NCBI RefSeq assembly: GCF_020615385.1
Contig: NZ_JAJAVB010000008.1
Span: 38,556 to 102,555, forward strand
Length of the DNA: 64,000 nucleotides
Reading direction: 5' to 3'
Source: Jiella soli
Lineage (GTDB): Bacteria > Pseudomonadota > Alphaproteobacteria > Rhizobiales > Rhizobiaceae
Shown: piece after piece, positions 1 to 9,251 of the stretch
Numbering within the stretch: position 1 is the first letter of the stretch
Layout of the letters: each line of letters begins with the position of its first letter
Notes under the pieces: model-generated
What the model saw: only the letters and a program-made list of their open reading frames with translations
Told to the model about the DNA's origin: nothing
Databases searched by the model: none
Made by a program: the position numbers and the translations under genes

Positions 1-1
1 C

Positions 2-154
2 CGCTTCGACGGATCGGCCGACATCGACGGCCAGAACCCGCGGGACGTCCGTTTCAAGAAGGGCGGGATCACGCTGGTGACCACGCTGACCGGCCCGGAC
101 GATTTGTGGTGCTGCTCGACCCCGCCGCGGGACTGGACGATCAGGACACCGTAG
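2..154 (+). CDS. 3' end of an unidentified gene (partial)
   Basis: An open frame enters from the left edge and stops at a TAG at 152-154. It reads as plausible protein up to about base 105 (a Lys-Lys-Gly-Gly-Ile-Thr-Leu-Val-Thr-Thr stretch), then becomes Trp/Cys/Pro-rich. From about base 105 the +1 frame (frame of base 1) reads better, giving a Val-Val-Leu-Leu-Asp-Pro run and continuing to a TGA at 238-240. That suggests a one-base deletion near 106-111, either real or a sequencing error. Too little remains to name a family. Confidence 0.35.
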   Translation, partial: RFDGSADIDGQNPRDVRFKKGGITLVTTLTGPDDLWCCSTPPRDWTIRTP

Positions 155-256
155 CGCGAACCGGCGCCAAAGACGGCTTTGCGCGGTGCGTGCCGACAGT
201 TCGGCACATTGCCGGCGGGAGAGGAGCCGCCCTGTCGTGACGATCGCTCGCCCGAC

Positions 257-1009
257 CTATTCCTTGCCGCCGAACAGCCGCTTCAGCATGTCGGCCATCG
301 GGCCCTTTTCGGGCACCTTGATCTGCGGTCCGGCGCCGCGCGCCTGGCGAATGTGGCTCTGGCCCTTGGCGGGCTTCGGCGCCGGCTTGGCTCCGGAGTT
401 CGCCGAAGCCGAACCCTTGGCCCCGGCCGGCTCCTCGCGGCCGCCGGTCGCCACGCTGACCTTGTTCATGAACAGGGCGTCCTCGCCCTCGGCCAGCGGA
501 CCGATATTGCGGGCGATGGCCTCGAGGAATGGGTCCAGCCATTCGCGGTCGACCTTGGCGAAGTCGCCGAGGACGTGCGGATTGACCCTTTCCTTGGAGC
601 CGGGATGGCCGATGCCGAGGCGGACGCGGCGATAGTCCTTGGCGCCAAGATGGGCGTCGATCGACTTCAGGCCGTTGTGGCCGCCATGGCCGCCGCCGGT
701 CTTGACCCTGAGCTTGCCGGGAGACAGGTCGAGCTCGTCATGGATGACGACGATCCGGTCCGGCTCCAGCTTGTAGAAGCGCGCGGCCTCGCCTACCGAG
801 CGGCCGGATTCGTTCATGAAGGTCTGCGGCTTGAGCAGCAGCACCTTTTCGGTGCCGATCTGGCCCTCGCAGATTTCCGCCGAAAACTTCTTCGACCAGG
901 GCGAGAACCGATGCTCCCTGGCGATCTCGTCGACCGCCATGAAGCCGATATTGTGCCGGTTGCCGGCATAGCGGGAGCCGGGATTGCCCAATCCGACGAT
1001 CAGCAGCAT
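257..1009 (-). CDS. pth: Peptidyl-tRNA hydrolase
   Basis: Cleaves the ester bond of peptidyl-tRNAs that drop off the ribosome, recycling tRNA in the cytoplasm. The N-terminus carries the family signature VGLGNPG followed by Tyr and RHNIGF, with the catalytic His in the latter; FMNESG and the [13 protein letters not shown] loop are also present. The 250-residue length exceeds the usual ~195 because of a C-terminal tail (from about residue 190) rich in Ala, Lys and Pro that ends in a basic segment, common in Rhizobiales homologues. It lies 65 bases downstream of rplY on the same strand, the usual rplY-pth pairing, and is probably cotranscribed. Confidence 0.97.
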   Translation of the reverse strand: MLLIVGLGNPGSRYAGNRHNIGFMAVDEIAREHRFSPWSKKFSAEICEGQIGTEKVLLLKPQTFMNESGRSVGEAARFYKLEPDRIVVIHDELDLSPGKLRVKTGGGHGGHNGLKSIDAHLGAKDYRRVRLGIGHPGSKERVNPHVLGDFAKVDREWLDPFLEAIARNIGPLAEGEDALFMNKVSVATGGREEPAGAKGSASANSGAKPAPKPAKGQSHIRQARGAGPQIKVPEKGPMADMLKRLFGGKE

Positions 1010-1074
1010 TCCCCGGCTCCCATGGTCCTTGTCGTGTCAGGTCCGAGCGCCCGGCGCGGGCCGGGCGGTCGATC

Positions 1075-1719
1075 CTACTCCTCGTCCTCGGCGTCGCTCG
1101 CCGGGGCGGTCTCGACCTCGGCCTCGTCGGCCTCACCCTCTTCCGAGCGCAGCGCAGCCGGCGCGGCGATGGTCGCGATGGTGAAGTCGCGGTCGGTGAT
1201 GGTCAGCGACACGTTTGCCGGCAGCGTGAGCGCCGAAGCGTGGATCGAGTCGCCGATATCGATCCCGGTGAGGTCGATGGTGAAGGCCTCGGGGATCGCG
1301 TTGGCCGGGCACTCGACCTCGACCTCGTGGCGCACGACGTTGAGGACGCCGCCGCGCTTCAGGCCCGGAGACTTTTCCTCGTTCTCGAAATGCACCGGCA
1401 CTTCCAGGGTCACGCGGCTCTTCTCCGAGACGCGGAGGAAGTCGACATGCATGAGGAAGTCGCGGACCGGCTCGAGCTGGTAGTCCTTCGGCAGGACCTG
1501 GATCTTTTCCCCGTTCAGCTCGATCGTCGCCACATGTGTCATGAAACCGCCAGCGTGCAGCGCCAGGAAGGTTTCCTTGTAGGGCAGGGCGATCGACAGG
1601 GGTTCTTTGTTGTCGCCGTAGATGACGGCGGGAATCATCCCGCTGCGGCGCAGATGTCTGGCGGCCCCCTTGCCGACCTTGTCGCGCGCCTCGGCTTTGA
1701 CCGTGAAGGCCTGGCTCAT
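1075..1719 (-). CDS. rplY: 50S ribosomal protein L25/general stress protein Ctc
   Basis: Binds 5S rRNA in the large ribosomal subunit. The 214-residue product has the L25 N-terminal domain (about residues 1-95, starting [23 protein letters not shown] with the RSG(M)IPAVIYG motif) and the C-terminal TL5/Ctc beta domain, ending in an acidic tail. I start at ATG 1719 because an AAGGA site lies nine bases upstream and homologues begin here; a longer frame runs to 1794 but looks non-coding. It is the first gene of a short operon with pth. Confidence 0.96.
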   Translation of the reverse strand: MSQAFTVKAEARDKVGKGAARHLRRSGMIPAVIYGDNKEPLSIALPYKETFLALHAGGFMTHVATIELNGEKIQVLPKDYQLEPVRDFLMHVDFLRVSEKSRVTLEVPVHFENEEKSPGLKRGGVLNVVRHEVEVECPANAIPEAFTIDLTGIDIGDSIHASALTLPANVSLTITDRDFTIATIAAPAALRSEEGEADEAEVETAPASDAEDEE

Positions 1720-1916
1720 GGCTTGTTCCTTTTTCGTCGAGGTGGTCGTACGGACCCCATGCCCGGAACGACGAAAAGCGGTCCGCGCAGTCAAAACCGG
1801 CGGGAACCGCTCAACTCCGCGCTGCCTCCAAGGGTGTCTGCGCGGACGCCCGGGCTATAGCGCAAGCCTTCGCCGCGGACAAGGCCGCAGCGGCGGGGCA
1901 CCAAGCGCGGCGCCGG

Positions 1917-3242
1917 TCAGAACGGCAGCCTGGAACTCACCTCGAACTGCTGCGAGATGCCCGCGCTGGTCTCCCGCGTCCGGCGGTAGCTGAGCTTGAC
2001 GTCGATGCCGTCGAAGACCGCGACATCGGTGCCGACGCCGATGCTCAGCCGGCGGTTCCCTGTTGCGGGATCGGTAAGTCGGTGGTGGTTGGCCGCGGGG
2101 TTTGCGACGAGCGACAGGGCGCTGCTGCTCGCCAGGGTCTGGTCGCGTCCGGCCTCGATTTCCACCCAGGGCGCAAGCCGCAGCCAGTCCGCGATCCTTG
2201 TGGCGAGGAGGGAGGCCTTCACGCCGATCGAGGAGCGCAGCGCGACCTGCGACTGGGCGCGCATGGCGACCGCCTCGTTCGCGGACGCTTCCTGGTAGGG
2301 CCGCAGATGGATGGCATCGACGGCCAGGCGCCCGTAAGGCCGGAGCGTCACGTCCCCGGCGCGCTCCTCCAGACCGGCAGAGATCTGGCCGAAAGCCACG
2401 CCTGCGATGCGGTGGCCGTTGGCGATCGCGCTGCCGTCGCTCGTCGCCCGGCTGTTGTCGAGCTCGACGCCCCCGAGCCCCGCGAGCCCTTCCACGAACT
2501 GCGACGACTTCGGATGATAGGAGCCGTAGATCGCCGCACTGACGCCGGTGGCGCCGATGCGGGTTCCGGCTTCGCCGATCTTGGTCTTGTCGGTGTCGAA
2601 GCCGACGCCGACACCCACCGACAGATCCGTGCTCTGCCTGAGGTCGAGGCCGGTGCTGATGCCGCTCGCGACATAGTCGAAGCCGAGTCTCGGCTTTTCC
2701 GCCTGGAGCGAGCCGAGGGTGATGTGACCATTGGTCCAGGCATGGGTGTTCCAGCCGCCGCACAGCGCCTTGTCCTTCGCACTGGCGTTCGACTGGAGCC
2801 GCGGATTGGCACCCTCGGGCGTTGAGTCCTTGTCGGTGATCAGCCTGTCCCACGCGTCGGCGCCGTCGCGCTGCTGCGAGAGCGACAGGTCGACGCTGAG
2901 ACGCTGGCAGGTGTCGCCGCGCAACTCGCCGAGGCGATCGCCGAAATTGCTGCGCTGTGTGGCAGCCATCCGCCGTGCGATGTCGTTCTGGCCTTCGAAG
3001 CTGCCGACCAGATCGGAATTGGTGGCGAGGGCCGGCAGGCCAGCCAGCCCGCCCGCCGAGGCGGCATCGTCATTGCCGAAGCCCGCGAGAAGCGACACGA
3101 CTGCAAGGCTCGCCAGGACGGCCCGCAGGGCCGGCCGCCGCAGTCGCTGGCGCTCGTCGCCGGCCTGCGAGGGTTTCTGTCTGACGCGGCCGGTGGCGAT
3201 GCGGTCGCGGCACTCGATCAGTTCGTCACAATGAGGCGTCAT
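1917..3242 (-). CDS. Autotransporter beta-domain-like outer membrane protein
   Basis: A 441-residue protein with a basic, unusually long N-terminal region followed by a hydrophobic segment (about residues 40-58) that should act as a signal sequence. The middle (about 60-150) is soluble-looking. From about 165 to the end the sequence alternates polar and hydrophobic residues with many Gly, typical of an outer-membrane barrel, and ends in Phe (SSRLPF), the expected barrel C-terminal signature. It resembles the autotransporter beta-domain family, but the passenger is short, so a simple porin-like or adhesin role is possible. No partner gene is adjacent; the substrate is unknown. Confidence 0.7.
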   Translation of the reverse strand: MTPHCDELIECRDRIATGRVRQKPSQAGDERQRLRRPALRAVLASLAVVSLLAGFGNDDAASAGGLAGLPALATNSDLVGSFEGQNDIARRMAATQRSNFGDRLGELRGDTCQRLSVDLSLSQQRDGADAWDRLITDKDSTPEGANPRLQSNASAKDKALCGGWNTHAWTNGHITLGSLQAEKPRLGFDYVASGISTGLDLRQSTDLSVGVGVGFDTDKTKIGEAGTRIGATGVSAAIYGSYHPKSSQFVEGLAGLGGVELDNSRATSDGSAIANGHRIAGVAFGQISAGLEERAGDVTLRPYGRLAVDAIHLRPYQEASANEAVAMRAQSQVALRSSIGVKASLLATRIADWLRLAPWVEIEAGRDQTLASSSALSLVANPAANHHRLTDPATGNRRLSIGVGTDVAVFDGIDVKLSYRRTRETSAGISQQFEVSSRLPF

Positions 3243-3430
3243 CTCGCATTCCCGCGTTCGATCGTCCTCCTCCTGCCGACATCAATCCTTCCTAAACCCT
3301 AACGGAATCTGAACACGAGTCGTTATGTGGCAGGAATCGTTGGGAATTTACCTGCTGTTGCAGGTCCGCATCCAACTGACCGAAGGGCAAAACTGTCGGG
3401 GGCGATGAGAGGTGCGGCGCCCTGCCGGCG

Positions 3431-3967
3431 TCAGAGCAGGTGCCCGGCCTCGGGCGACGTCCACCCGTCCGGCAGGTTCGGATTGCGCGTATAGCCGGGT
3501 CCGATCGTCAGCGGCTCGGGCGGCAGCACGGCGTCCGAGAGATTGGAGGTGACGGTGAAACTGTCCTTGAACAGCACGGCGCCGTCGCCGTTCTGGATCA
3601 GCTGGACCGTCACCTTGTACGGCTTGCCCTTCTCGATGCCGCGCACCGGGGGGGTCTGCAGGCCGTAGCGCGTGGTGCGCGGAGAGAGCCGGTGTTCGAC
3701 ATGGAGCGGCGGCCCCCCGGCGGGGTTCTCGAAATCGGCCGCGATGATCGAGAAATTCTTCACCGGCTTCTGCACGAGGGCGGTGAAGCCGTAGGTCGCG
3801 TCGGCGACGCGGTAGTTGAAGATGAAGCCGGAGCCGGCGATCTTCAGATAGGGCGTCTCGGAGAGGTCCTCGCGCAGCGCAAGGCCGATGGCGAAGAGCA
3901 GGGCGACGAGACCGAGGCTCGCCGCCACGACATGGCGAAAGGTGATCCGTCCGAGCCTGTCAAGCAT
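3431..3967 (-). CDS. Conserved membrane-anchored protein of unknown function
   Basis: 178 residues. One membrane segment near the N-terminus (about residues 12-30, VVAASLGLVALLFAIGLAL) is followed by a periplasmic-looking domain of beta character. No catalytic motif is visible. It sits between the beta-barrel gene and prs on the same strand but more than 90 bases from each, so an operon is not evident. I do not recognise a named family; Rhizobiales genomes carry similar single-TM proteins next to prs-like genes, but this is memory, not a search. Confidence 0.6.
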   Translation of the reverse strand: MLDRLGRITFRHVVAASLGLVALLFAIGLALREDLSETPYLKIAGSGFIFNYRVADATYGFTALVQKPVKNFSIIAADFENPAGGPPLHVEHRLSPRTTRYGLQTPPVRGIEKGKPYKVTVQLIQNGDGAVLFKDSFTVTSNLSDAVLPPEPLTIGPGYTRNPNLPDGWTSPEAGHLL

Positions 3968-4062
3968 CGCCGCCTCCGCTGCCGGTTGCAGCGAAAGGTT
4001 ACGCCCAGGCTATCGGGGATTCCAGTCTTTTGTGGAGGCCGGCCGGATGGCCCCGTCCGGCG

Positions 4063-4995
4063 TCAGTCGAACAGGCTCGAGACCGATTCTTCGGAGGCGG
4101 TGCGGGCGATGGCTTCGCCGAGGAGGTTCGCCGTCGTCACCACGCGGATGTTCTCGGTCGCGGTGATCGCCTTGGTCGGCTGGATCGAATCGGTGATCAC
4201 CAGTTCCTTCAGGCGCGAGGCGGCAATGCGCGAGACCGCGCCGCCGGACAGGACGCCATGGGTGATATAGGCGGAGGCGCTGAGCGCGCCGGCCTTCATC
4301 AGCGCGTCGGCCGCGTTGCAGAGCGTGCCGCCCGAATCGATGATGTCGTCGATGAGGATGCAGTTGCGGCCGGTGACGTCGCCGATGATGTTCATCACCT
4401 CCGACTCGCCCGGCCGGTCGCGCCGCTTGTCGACGATGGCGAGCGGCGCATCGAGCCGCTTGGCGAGCGCACGGGCGCGCACCACGCCGCCGACATCGGG
4501 CGAGACCACCATCAGGTTCGACAGGTCCTGATGTTCCTTGACGTCGCGCGCGATCAGCGGGACGGCGAAGAGATTGTCGGTCGGGATGTCGAAGAAGCCC
4601 TGGATCTGCCCCGCGTGGAGATCGAGCGTCATGACGCGGTCGGCGCCGGCCTCGGTGATCAGATTGGAGACCAGCTTGGCCGAGATCGGCGTGCGGCCGC
4701 CCGCCTTCCGGTCCTGCCGGGCATATCCGAAATAGGGAAGCACCGCCGTGATGCGCCGCGCCGAGGCGCGCCGCATGGCGTCGATCATGATCAGGAGTTC
4801 CATCAGATGGTCGTTGGCCGGATAGGACGTCGACTGGATGATGAAGACATCCTCGCCGCGTACGTTCTCCTGGATTTCGACGAAGATCTCCTGGTCGGCG
4901 AAACGCCGGACCATCGCCTGGCCGAGCGGCAATTCCAGATACCGCCCGATGGATTCTGCGAGCTGGCGATTGGCGTTGCCGCTGAACAGTTTCAT
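4063..4995 (-). CDS. prs: Ribose-phosphate pyrophosphokinase (PRPP synthetase)
   Basis: Makes phosphoribosyl pyrophosphate from ribose 5-phosphate and ATP for nucleotide, His and Trp synthesis. The 310-residue product begins [16 protein letters not shown]. It shows the ATP/flexible-loop motifs ([27 protein letters not shown]), the [11 protein letters not shown] binding motif and the PRPP-binding loop [14 protein letters not shown] chose ATG 4995, which matches the family start; the frame is open further upstream to 5043 without support. It stands alone, with a 190-base gap to the lipoprotein gene. Confidence 0.97.
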   Translation of the reverse strand: MKLFSGNANRQLAESIGRYLELPLGQAMVRRFADQEIFVEIQENVRGEDVFIIQSTSYPANDHLMELLIMIDAMRRASARRITAVLPYFGYARQDRKAGGRTPISAKLVSNLITEAGADRVMTLDLHAGQIQGFFDIPTDNLFAVPLIARDVKEHQDLSNLMVVSPDVGGVVRARALAKRLDAPLAIVDKRRDRPGESEVMNIIGDVTGRNCILIDDIIDSGGTLCNAADALMKAGALSASAYITHGVLSGGAVSRIAASRLKELVITDSIQPTKAITATENIRVVTTANLLGEAIARTASEESVSSLFD

Positions 4996-5188
4996 GGCCT
5001 TCTTTCCGGTCGGCGATTTTCCTGACGGGATGTCCTGCCGCAAGCCGATGTCCTTCCGGAAATTTCCTGGCGGGGCTGTCGATCGACCGGGTCAATATCA
5101 CCGTCGGGCGAAACTTCAACCCGGCCATTTTCGCAGGCGCGAAGAATCCCGTGCAAGGGTTGCGCGGGTGCATGGTCCGGCCGGCGCC

Positions 5189-6019
5189 TCAGCCGGCCGA
5201 AAAGCCGAGGCCCGCGGCTTCCTTGAGGGTGCGGCGAGCAACGTCCTTCAGCGTTCCGGCGCTCACCAGCGACCAGGGATCGTCGGCGGTGCCGGCGACG
5301 CGCTCTTGCCCCTGGATGCGGTGGACGCGCTTGTCCTCACGATCGAGCACGTCCCAGACATAAATGAGAGTCGTCTTGCCGCCGTCCGAGAAGGCCGAGA
5401 AATAGCCCTTCAGCCGCATCGTCGACTTCGGCCCGTTCGCCGGCCGGATCTCCAGCCCTGCGGCCGGCGCCGCTTCGGCGAGGGCGCGCGCCAGAAGCTC
5501 GGCCTTGCGCTCGGGCGCACCGACGACGGGCAGGAACTGGATCTCGCCGCCCTGCTGCGGGCCGCCCGACGGCTCGACCGCCGCGACCCTTGCCTCCTGA
5601 GCCGGGACTTGCGGCGAGGGCGCCTCAACACGCGCCGCCTCCGCTTCCCGGCGCTGCGGGAGCGCGGCCGGCGATGCCGCGACCTGTGCCGGTCCCGCGG
5701 CAGTGACGGGTTCGCTCGAAGCCGTGCTCGGCGGTGCCAGAAGTGGCCCGCCCCCGGCGATGGCCGGCGGCGGCAGCCGCTGCGGTTCGGCGGATGCAGG
5801 GGCCGGCGGCAGGCTCTGATAGGTCGGGGCAGGGGATGGCGCGAGCGCCGCGGCCGAGGTGACGGGTGCGCCGCTCGTCATGGTCGCCCCGATCTCGGCC
5901 GGCGGAACCGGGCCATTCGGGCCCATACCGATCGTCATGTCGGAGCCCGTGCAGCCCGACAGGGCTGCCACGAGGAAGAAAACAAGCAGAGGCAGGCGTC
6001 GGGCGAGACTGGCGGACAC
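5189..6019 (-). CDS. Predicted lipoprotein, conserved C-terminal domain
   Basis: 276 residues with a type II signal peptide: basic start, hydrophobic stretch and the lipobox LSGC (Cys at about residue 23). Residues ~30-165 are low-complexity Pro/Ala/Ser, probably a periplasmic linker. The C-terminal ~110 residues are a compact domain (YFSAFSDGGKTTLIYVWDVLD motif) with no recognised catalytic residues. Translation appears to start at a GTG at 6017-6019 with a GGGAGG site about ten bases upstream. The function is unknown; the architecture suggests an envelope-anchored binding protein. Confidence 0.65.
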   Translation of the reverse strand: MSASLARRLPLLVFFLVAALSGCTGSDMTIGMGPNGPVPPAEIGATMTSGAPVTSAAALAPSPAPTYQSLPPAPASAEPQRLPPPAIAGGGPLLAPPSTASSEPVTAAGPAQVAASPAALPQRREAEAARVEAPSPQVPAQEARVAAVEPSGGPQQGGEIQFLPVVGAPERKAELLARALAEAAPAAGLEIRPANGPKSTMRLKGYFSAFSDGGKTTLIYVWDVLDREDKRVHRIQGQERVAGTADDPWSLVSAGTLKDVARRTLKEAAGLGFSAG

Positions 6020-6139
6020 GGGGTGCGACCTCCCTTCAGGGATTACCGGCGATCGTTGCTGGAACGATGCTCTGCGGGCAGTCGCAAAAATCCGTTAAAA
6101 TCCGCCTCAGATGAGGAAGGTTTTCGAAAACCGCGGCGC

Positions 6140-7288
6140 TCAGACCACGACAAGATCCAAAGACAGACGCGACAAAGGCTCTGGTGCATCCTCGGTCGTC
6201 AGATAGGTACGGCCGAGAGTCATCGCGGTACCGGTCTCCGAGTCCATGATGATCATGTGGGCGAACAGCGTCATCGACGGCATGATCATCTCGCCATTGC
6301 CTGCGTGGAACATCGGCGTGTCCATCCAGGATGGGGCGAAGCGGGCACCGAGCGAATAGCCGCAGGCCGCCAGTCGGTGGCGGGCGAGGTCGTGCGCTTC
6401 CATCACCGCGGCATGCGCGTCGAAGACGGCGCCGAAGCTGTTGCCGGGTCGCATCGCTCCTTCGACAGCATCGAGCGCTTCGCGCGCGGCGGCGTAGAGC
6501 TCATGGTGACGTTCGCTCGGCTCACCGATGATGACGGTGCGCATGAGGCAGGCATGGTACTGCGCCTTTACGCCGGCCCATTCGAGGGTCAGCTGGTCCT
6601 GCGCATCGAGAACGCGCCGTCCGGACTTGTAGCGGCACAGAAGCGCGTCGCGGCCGGAGCCGACGATGAACGGGTTCGCCGGATAGTCGCCGCCGTGGCG
6701 GAAGACGTGCCCCTGCATGGCGGCGAGGATCTCGGCCTCGTCGGTGCCCGGCCCGATCAGCGGCAGCGCAGCCTCGAATGCGCCGTCGGCGAGATCGGAG
6801 GCGGCCCGCACCATCTCGATCTCCGCCGGGCTCTTCACCGCGCGCAGCATCGGGATCAGCGTTGAGGCATCCTTCAGCGAGGCGAAGGAGCCGAGTCGTT
6901 CCTGAACCTGCAGGCCGACCTGGCCGGTCATTCCGTGGGTCAGCCACTCGACGCCGATGCGGGCGCCGAGGAGGTCCATGTCGTTGAGCATGTCGCGCAG
7001 TTCGATCACCGGATCGGCGGTGCCGCGATCACGCCAGATCGTGATCTCTTCGAGGATCGACGTGTGTCGCGCCTGCCTCAGATCGGCCGAGCGGGTGAGA
7101 AGGCGCATCCGGCCGTCGGCCGTCACGACGAGGCACTGGAAGAAGCAGAAGCCGAAGGTATCGTAGCCCGTGAGCCAGTACATCGACTCCTGCGCGAAGA
7201 CGAGCAGGGCGTCGAGCTTTCGCTCGGCCATCTCGACCATCAACCGGCCGTGCCGCGTCTCGAATTCATCTCGCGAAAAATGCAGCAT
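6140..7288 (-). CDS. Creatinase/Xaa-Pro peptidase-fold (M24) protein lacking metal ligands
   Basis: 382 residues: a creatinase N-terminal domain (about 1-140, with WLTGYDTFGF) and a pita-bread catalytic domain (about 155-360). The M24 metal ligands are not conserved. The first Asp site reads LEWAG (about 235-239), the second reads HACLMRT (about 245-251, Asp replaced), the usual GHGIG reads GYSLG (about 310-314), and the first Glu site reads LFAHM (about 341-345). Like creatinase itself it may hydrolyse an amidino or amide substrate without metal. The stop of this gene is seven bases upstream of the next reading frame's end, so pgeF and this gene are probably cotranscribed, with pgeF upstream. 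Confidence 0.8.
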   Translation of the reverse strand: MLHFSRDEFETRHGRLMVEMAERKLDALLVFAQESMYWLTGYDTFGFCFFQCLVVTADGRMRLLTRSADLRQARHTSILEEITIWRDRGTADPVIELRDMLNDMDLLGARIGVEWLTHGMTGQVGLQVQERLGSFASLKDASTLIPMLRAVKSPAEIEMVRAASDLADGAFEAALPLIGPGTDEAEILAAMQGHVFRHGGDYPANPFIVGSGRDALLCRYKSGRRVLDAQDQLTLEWAGVKAQYHACLMRTVIIGEPSERHHELYAAAREALDAVEGAMRPGNSFGAVFDAHAAVMEAHDLARHRLAACGYSLGARFAPSWMDTPMFHAGNGEMIMPSMTLFAHMIIMDSETGTAMTLGRTYLTTEDAPEPLSRLSLDLVVV

Positions 7289-7294
7289 CAGGCG

Positions 7295-8095
7295 TCAATC
7301 CCGTAGGGTGATCGCGGCAAGCTGGCGACCGTAATCGGGCTCGCCGCGATGGGTGGTGCGGCGGAACGAGAAGAAGGCGTCGGCATCGCCATAGGTGCAG
7401 TGCCCGACGAATTCGGCCGACACGCCCGTTGCCGAAAGAACCGACAGAATGAAACCGGGCAGGTCGAACTGTCGCCGATCGGGCGTTTCCCCCGGCGCAA
7501 AGAAGCGCTCGCGCTGCGGGTCGCCGCGGACGAATTCCCGCATCATGTCGAGGCCGACCTGGTAGTTCGGCTGGGTGATGGTCGGGCCGAGAACGGCGGT
7601 GATGCTCTCGCGCCTGGCGCCGGCGTCTTCCATGGCCGCCACCGTCGCCTGGAGGACGCCGCCGAGCGCGCCGCGCCAACCGGCATGGGCGGCTCCGATC
7701 ACGCCATGCGCGGCGTCTGCGAACAGGACCGGCCCGCAATCGGCGGTCACGACGCCGAGGCCGAGGCCGGGCCGGTTGGTGACGATGCCGTCGACCTTCG
7801 GCCGCTCGCCGGCGAACGGCGCCTCCACGACGATCGCCTCGGCGGAATGCACCTGCCAGGGCGTGACGAGGTCGGACGGATCGAGGCCGAGATGGACCAT
7901 GGCGCGCGCCCGGTTCTCGGTCACGTCGGCCGGATCGTCACTGGAGCCGATCCCCACATTGAGGCCGGCATAAAGACCGCCCGACACCCCGCCCCGCCGG
8001 GTGAAGAAAGCATGGCTAAGACGTTCGCTCGCAAGCGAATCGGCGCGAATGACGTCTGCCTCGCCGAGCGCGGGAGCGGTGGATCTCTCGTTCAT
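7295..8095 (-). CDS. pgeF: Peptidoglycan editing factor / multicopper laccase-domain protein
   Basis: YfiH/PgeF-family protein (polyphenol oxidase, laccase domain), reported to clear non-canonical muropeptide precursors; related enzymes act on purine nucleosides. 266 residues. Visible signatures are FFTRRGGVSGGLYAGLN, the metal site residues in VHSAEA and TADCGPVLFAD, HAGWRGALGG, and the late FVGHCTYGDADAFFSFRR with Cys and His. I chose ATG 8095; a TTG at 8158 would extend into the upstream methyltransferase gene. It follows the NDUFAF7-like gene by 46 bases in the lgt operon. Confidence 0.92.
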   Translation of the reverse strand: MNERSTAPALGEADVIRADSLASERLSHAFFTRRGGVSGGLYAGLNVGIGSSDDPADVTENRARAMVHLGLDPSDLVTPWQVHSAEAIVVEAPFAGERPKVDGIVTNRPGLGLGVVTADCGPVLFADAAHGVIGAAHAGWRGALGGVLQATVAAMEDAGARRESITAVLGPTITQPNYQVGLDMMREFVRGDPQRERFFAPGETPDRRQFDLPGFILSVLSATGVSAEFVGHCTYGDADAFFSFRRTTHRGEPDYGRQLAAITLRD

Positions 8096-8141
8096 GGCGC
8101 GGATGGTGGTGGAGGGGGCAGGGGAAGTCAACGATCGACCG

Positions 8142-9251
8142 TCAGCCCGCGGCGGCAAGGCCGAAGGGCGGCAGGGTCATGGGGCGGGAGGCGGCGCAGA
8201 CGACCTTGAACAGGCGGCCCATCTCCGATTCGCCCGTTCCGGCGAGACGCTGGACCGCGCGGCGAATCTCGGCCCGGCCGGCCTCGTCGAGCGGAGCGCC
8301 GAGGGTGCCGGCCCGTTCCAAAAGCCCGAGTTCCAGAAGAAACTCGCCCTGCTCGACCACCGGCGAGACCGCAAGGCCGGCGGCGCGGAACCTCTCGGCC
8401 AGCATGGCGAAGTCGACATGGCTGGTGATGTCGCACTCCCCCGGCCGGTCGAGCGGATCGGCGAAGGCATGGCCATGCACCGCCTGCAGCGTGTCGCCAT
8501 AGCCGGGGAGCGCATGGCCGTAGTCGATGAAGAGGCCCGCACCACCCTCTGCCGCGATCCGCGCGGCGAGTTCGCCGGCCAGCGCCTCGCGCTCCGGCGA
8601 GCCTTCGAGGACCGCACCGGCCTTGGCAGGCATCGCTGCGTACCGGCCGGCGGCATCGGGAAGCTGAGAAATGGCGCCGGATAATACGAACTCGAAGCGT
8701 CCGCTCTCCGACACCGACACGCACCGTTCGCGCCAGTCGGTGCCATCGAAGACGAACTGGCGGATGGCGAGGGCGTCGAACAGCTCGTTGGCGACGACGA
8801 TCAGCGGTCCCCGGTCGATCTCGGCCAGCCGGCGCACGCGCTTGATCGGCAGATCGAAGCGTTCGAGCGCCGCCGCCTGCAGGGCGGCGAGGTGCTCGCT
8901 CACTTCCACCAGCCGCACCTGCGCCGCGGCGAGGCATGGCGGCGCGACGCGGCGGACCGTGCGCAGGATGTCGGCCATCAGAGTGCCGCGGCCGGGGCCG
9001 ATCTCGGCAAGGATGAACGGGGAAGGATGCCCGAGCTGCTGCCAGGCCGAGGCCATCCAGGCGCCGATCAGCTCGCCGAAGATCTGGCTGACCTCTGGCG
9101 CGGTGATGAAGTCGCCGCCGCGGCCGAACGGATCCTGCGTGGCATAGTAGCCGTGCGACCGGTCGAACAGCGCGGTGTTCCAGAAGCGGTCGAGCCGCAT
9201 CGGCCCCTGCGTCCGGATCGTCGCGGCGATGGCTTCGGCAAGCGGCGTCAC
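8142..9251 (-). CDS. SAM-dependent methyltransferase, MidA/NDUFAF7 family
   Basis: 369 residues of the DUF185 family. The mitochondrial member NDUFAF7 methylates an arginine of complex I subunit NDUFS2; a similar protein-arginine role is likely but unproven here. Visible features are GDFITAPEVSQIFGELIGAW near residue 47, the SAM-binding motif AEIGPGRGTLMADILR (about 82-97), LVEVSEHL, and FIDYGHALPGYGDTLQAVHGHAF. Its ATG overlaps the lgt stop by four bases (ATGA at 9248-9251), so translation is probably coupled. The lgt-methyltransferase-pgeF order is common in Rhizobiales. Confidence 0.93.
   Translation of the reverse strand: MTPLAEAIAATIRTQGPMRLDRFWNTALFDRSHGYYATQDPFGRGGDFITAPEVSQIFGELIGAWMASAWQQLGHPSPFILAEIGPGRGTLMADILRTVRRVAPPCLAAAQVRLVEVSEHLAALQAAALERFDLPIKRVRRLAEIDRGPLIVVANELFDALAIRQFVFDGTDWRERCVSVSESGRFEFVLSGAISQLPDAAGRYAAMPAKAGAVLEGSPEREALAGELAARIAAEGGAGLFIDYGHALPGYGDTLQAVHGHAFADPLDRPGECDITSHVDFAMLAERFRAAGLAVSPVVEQGEFLLELGLLERAGTLGAPLDEAGRAEIRRAVQRLAGTGESEMGRLFKVVCAASRPMTLPPFGLAAAG

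Noticed and set aside
4838..6865. A 675-residue plus-strand frame
   Set aside because: It is antisense to prs, the lipoprotein and the M24 gene, with low-complexity Arg-rich translation.
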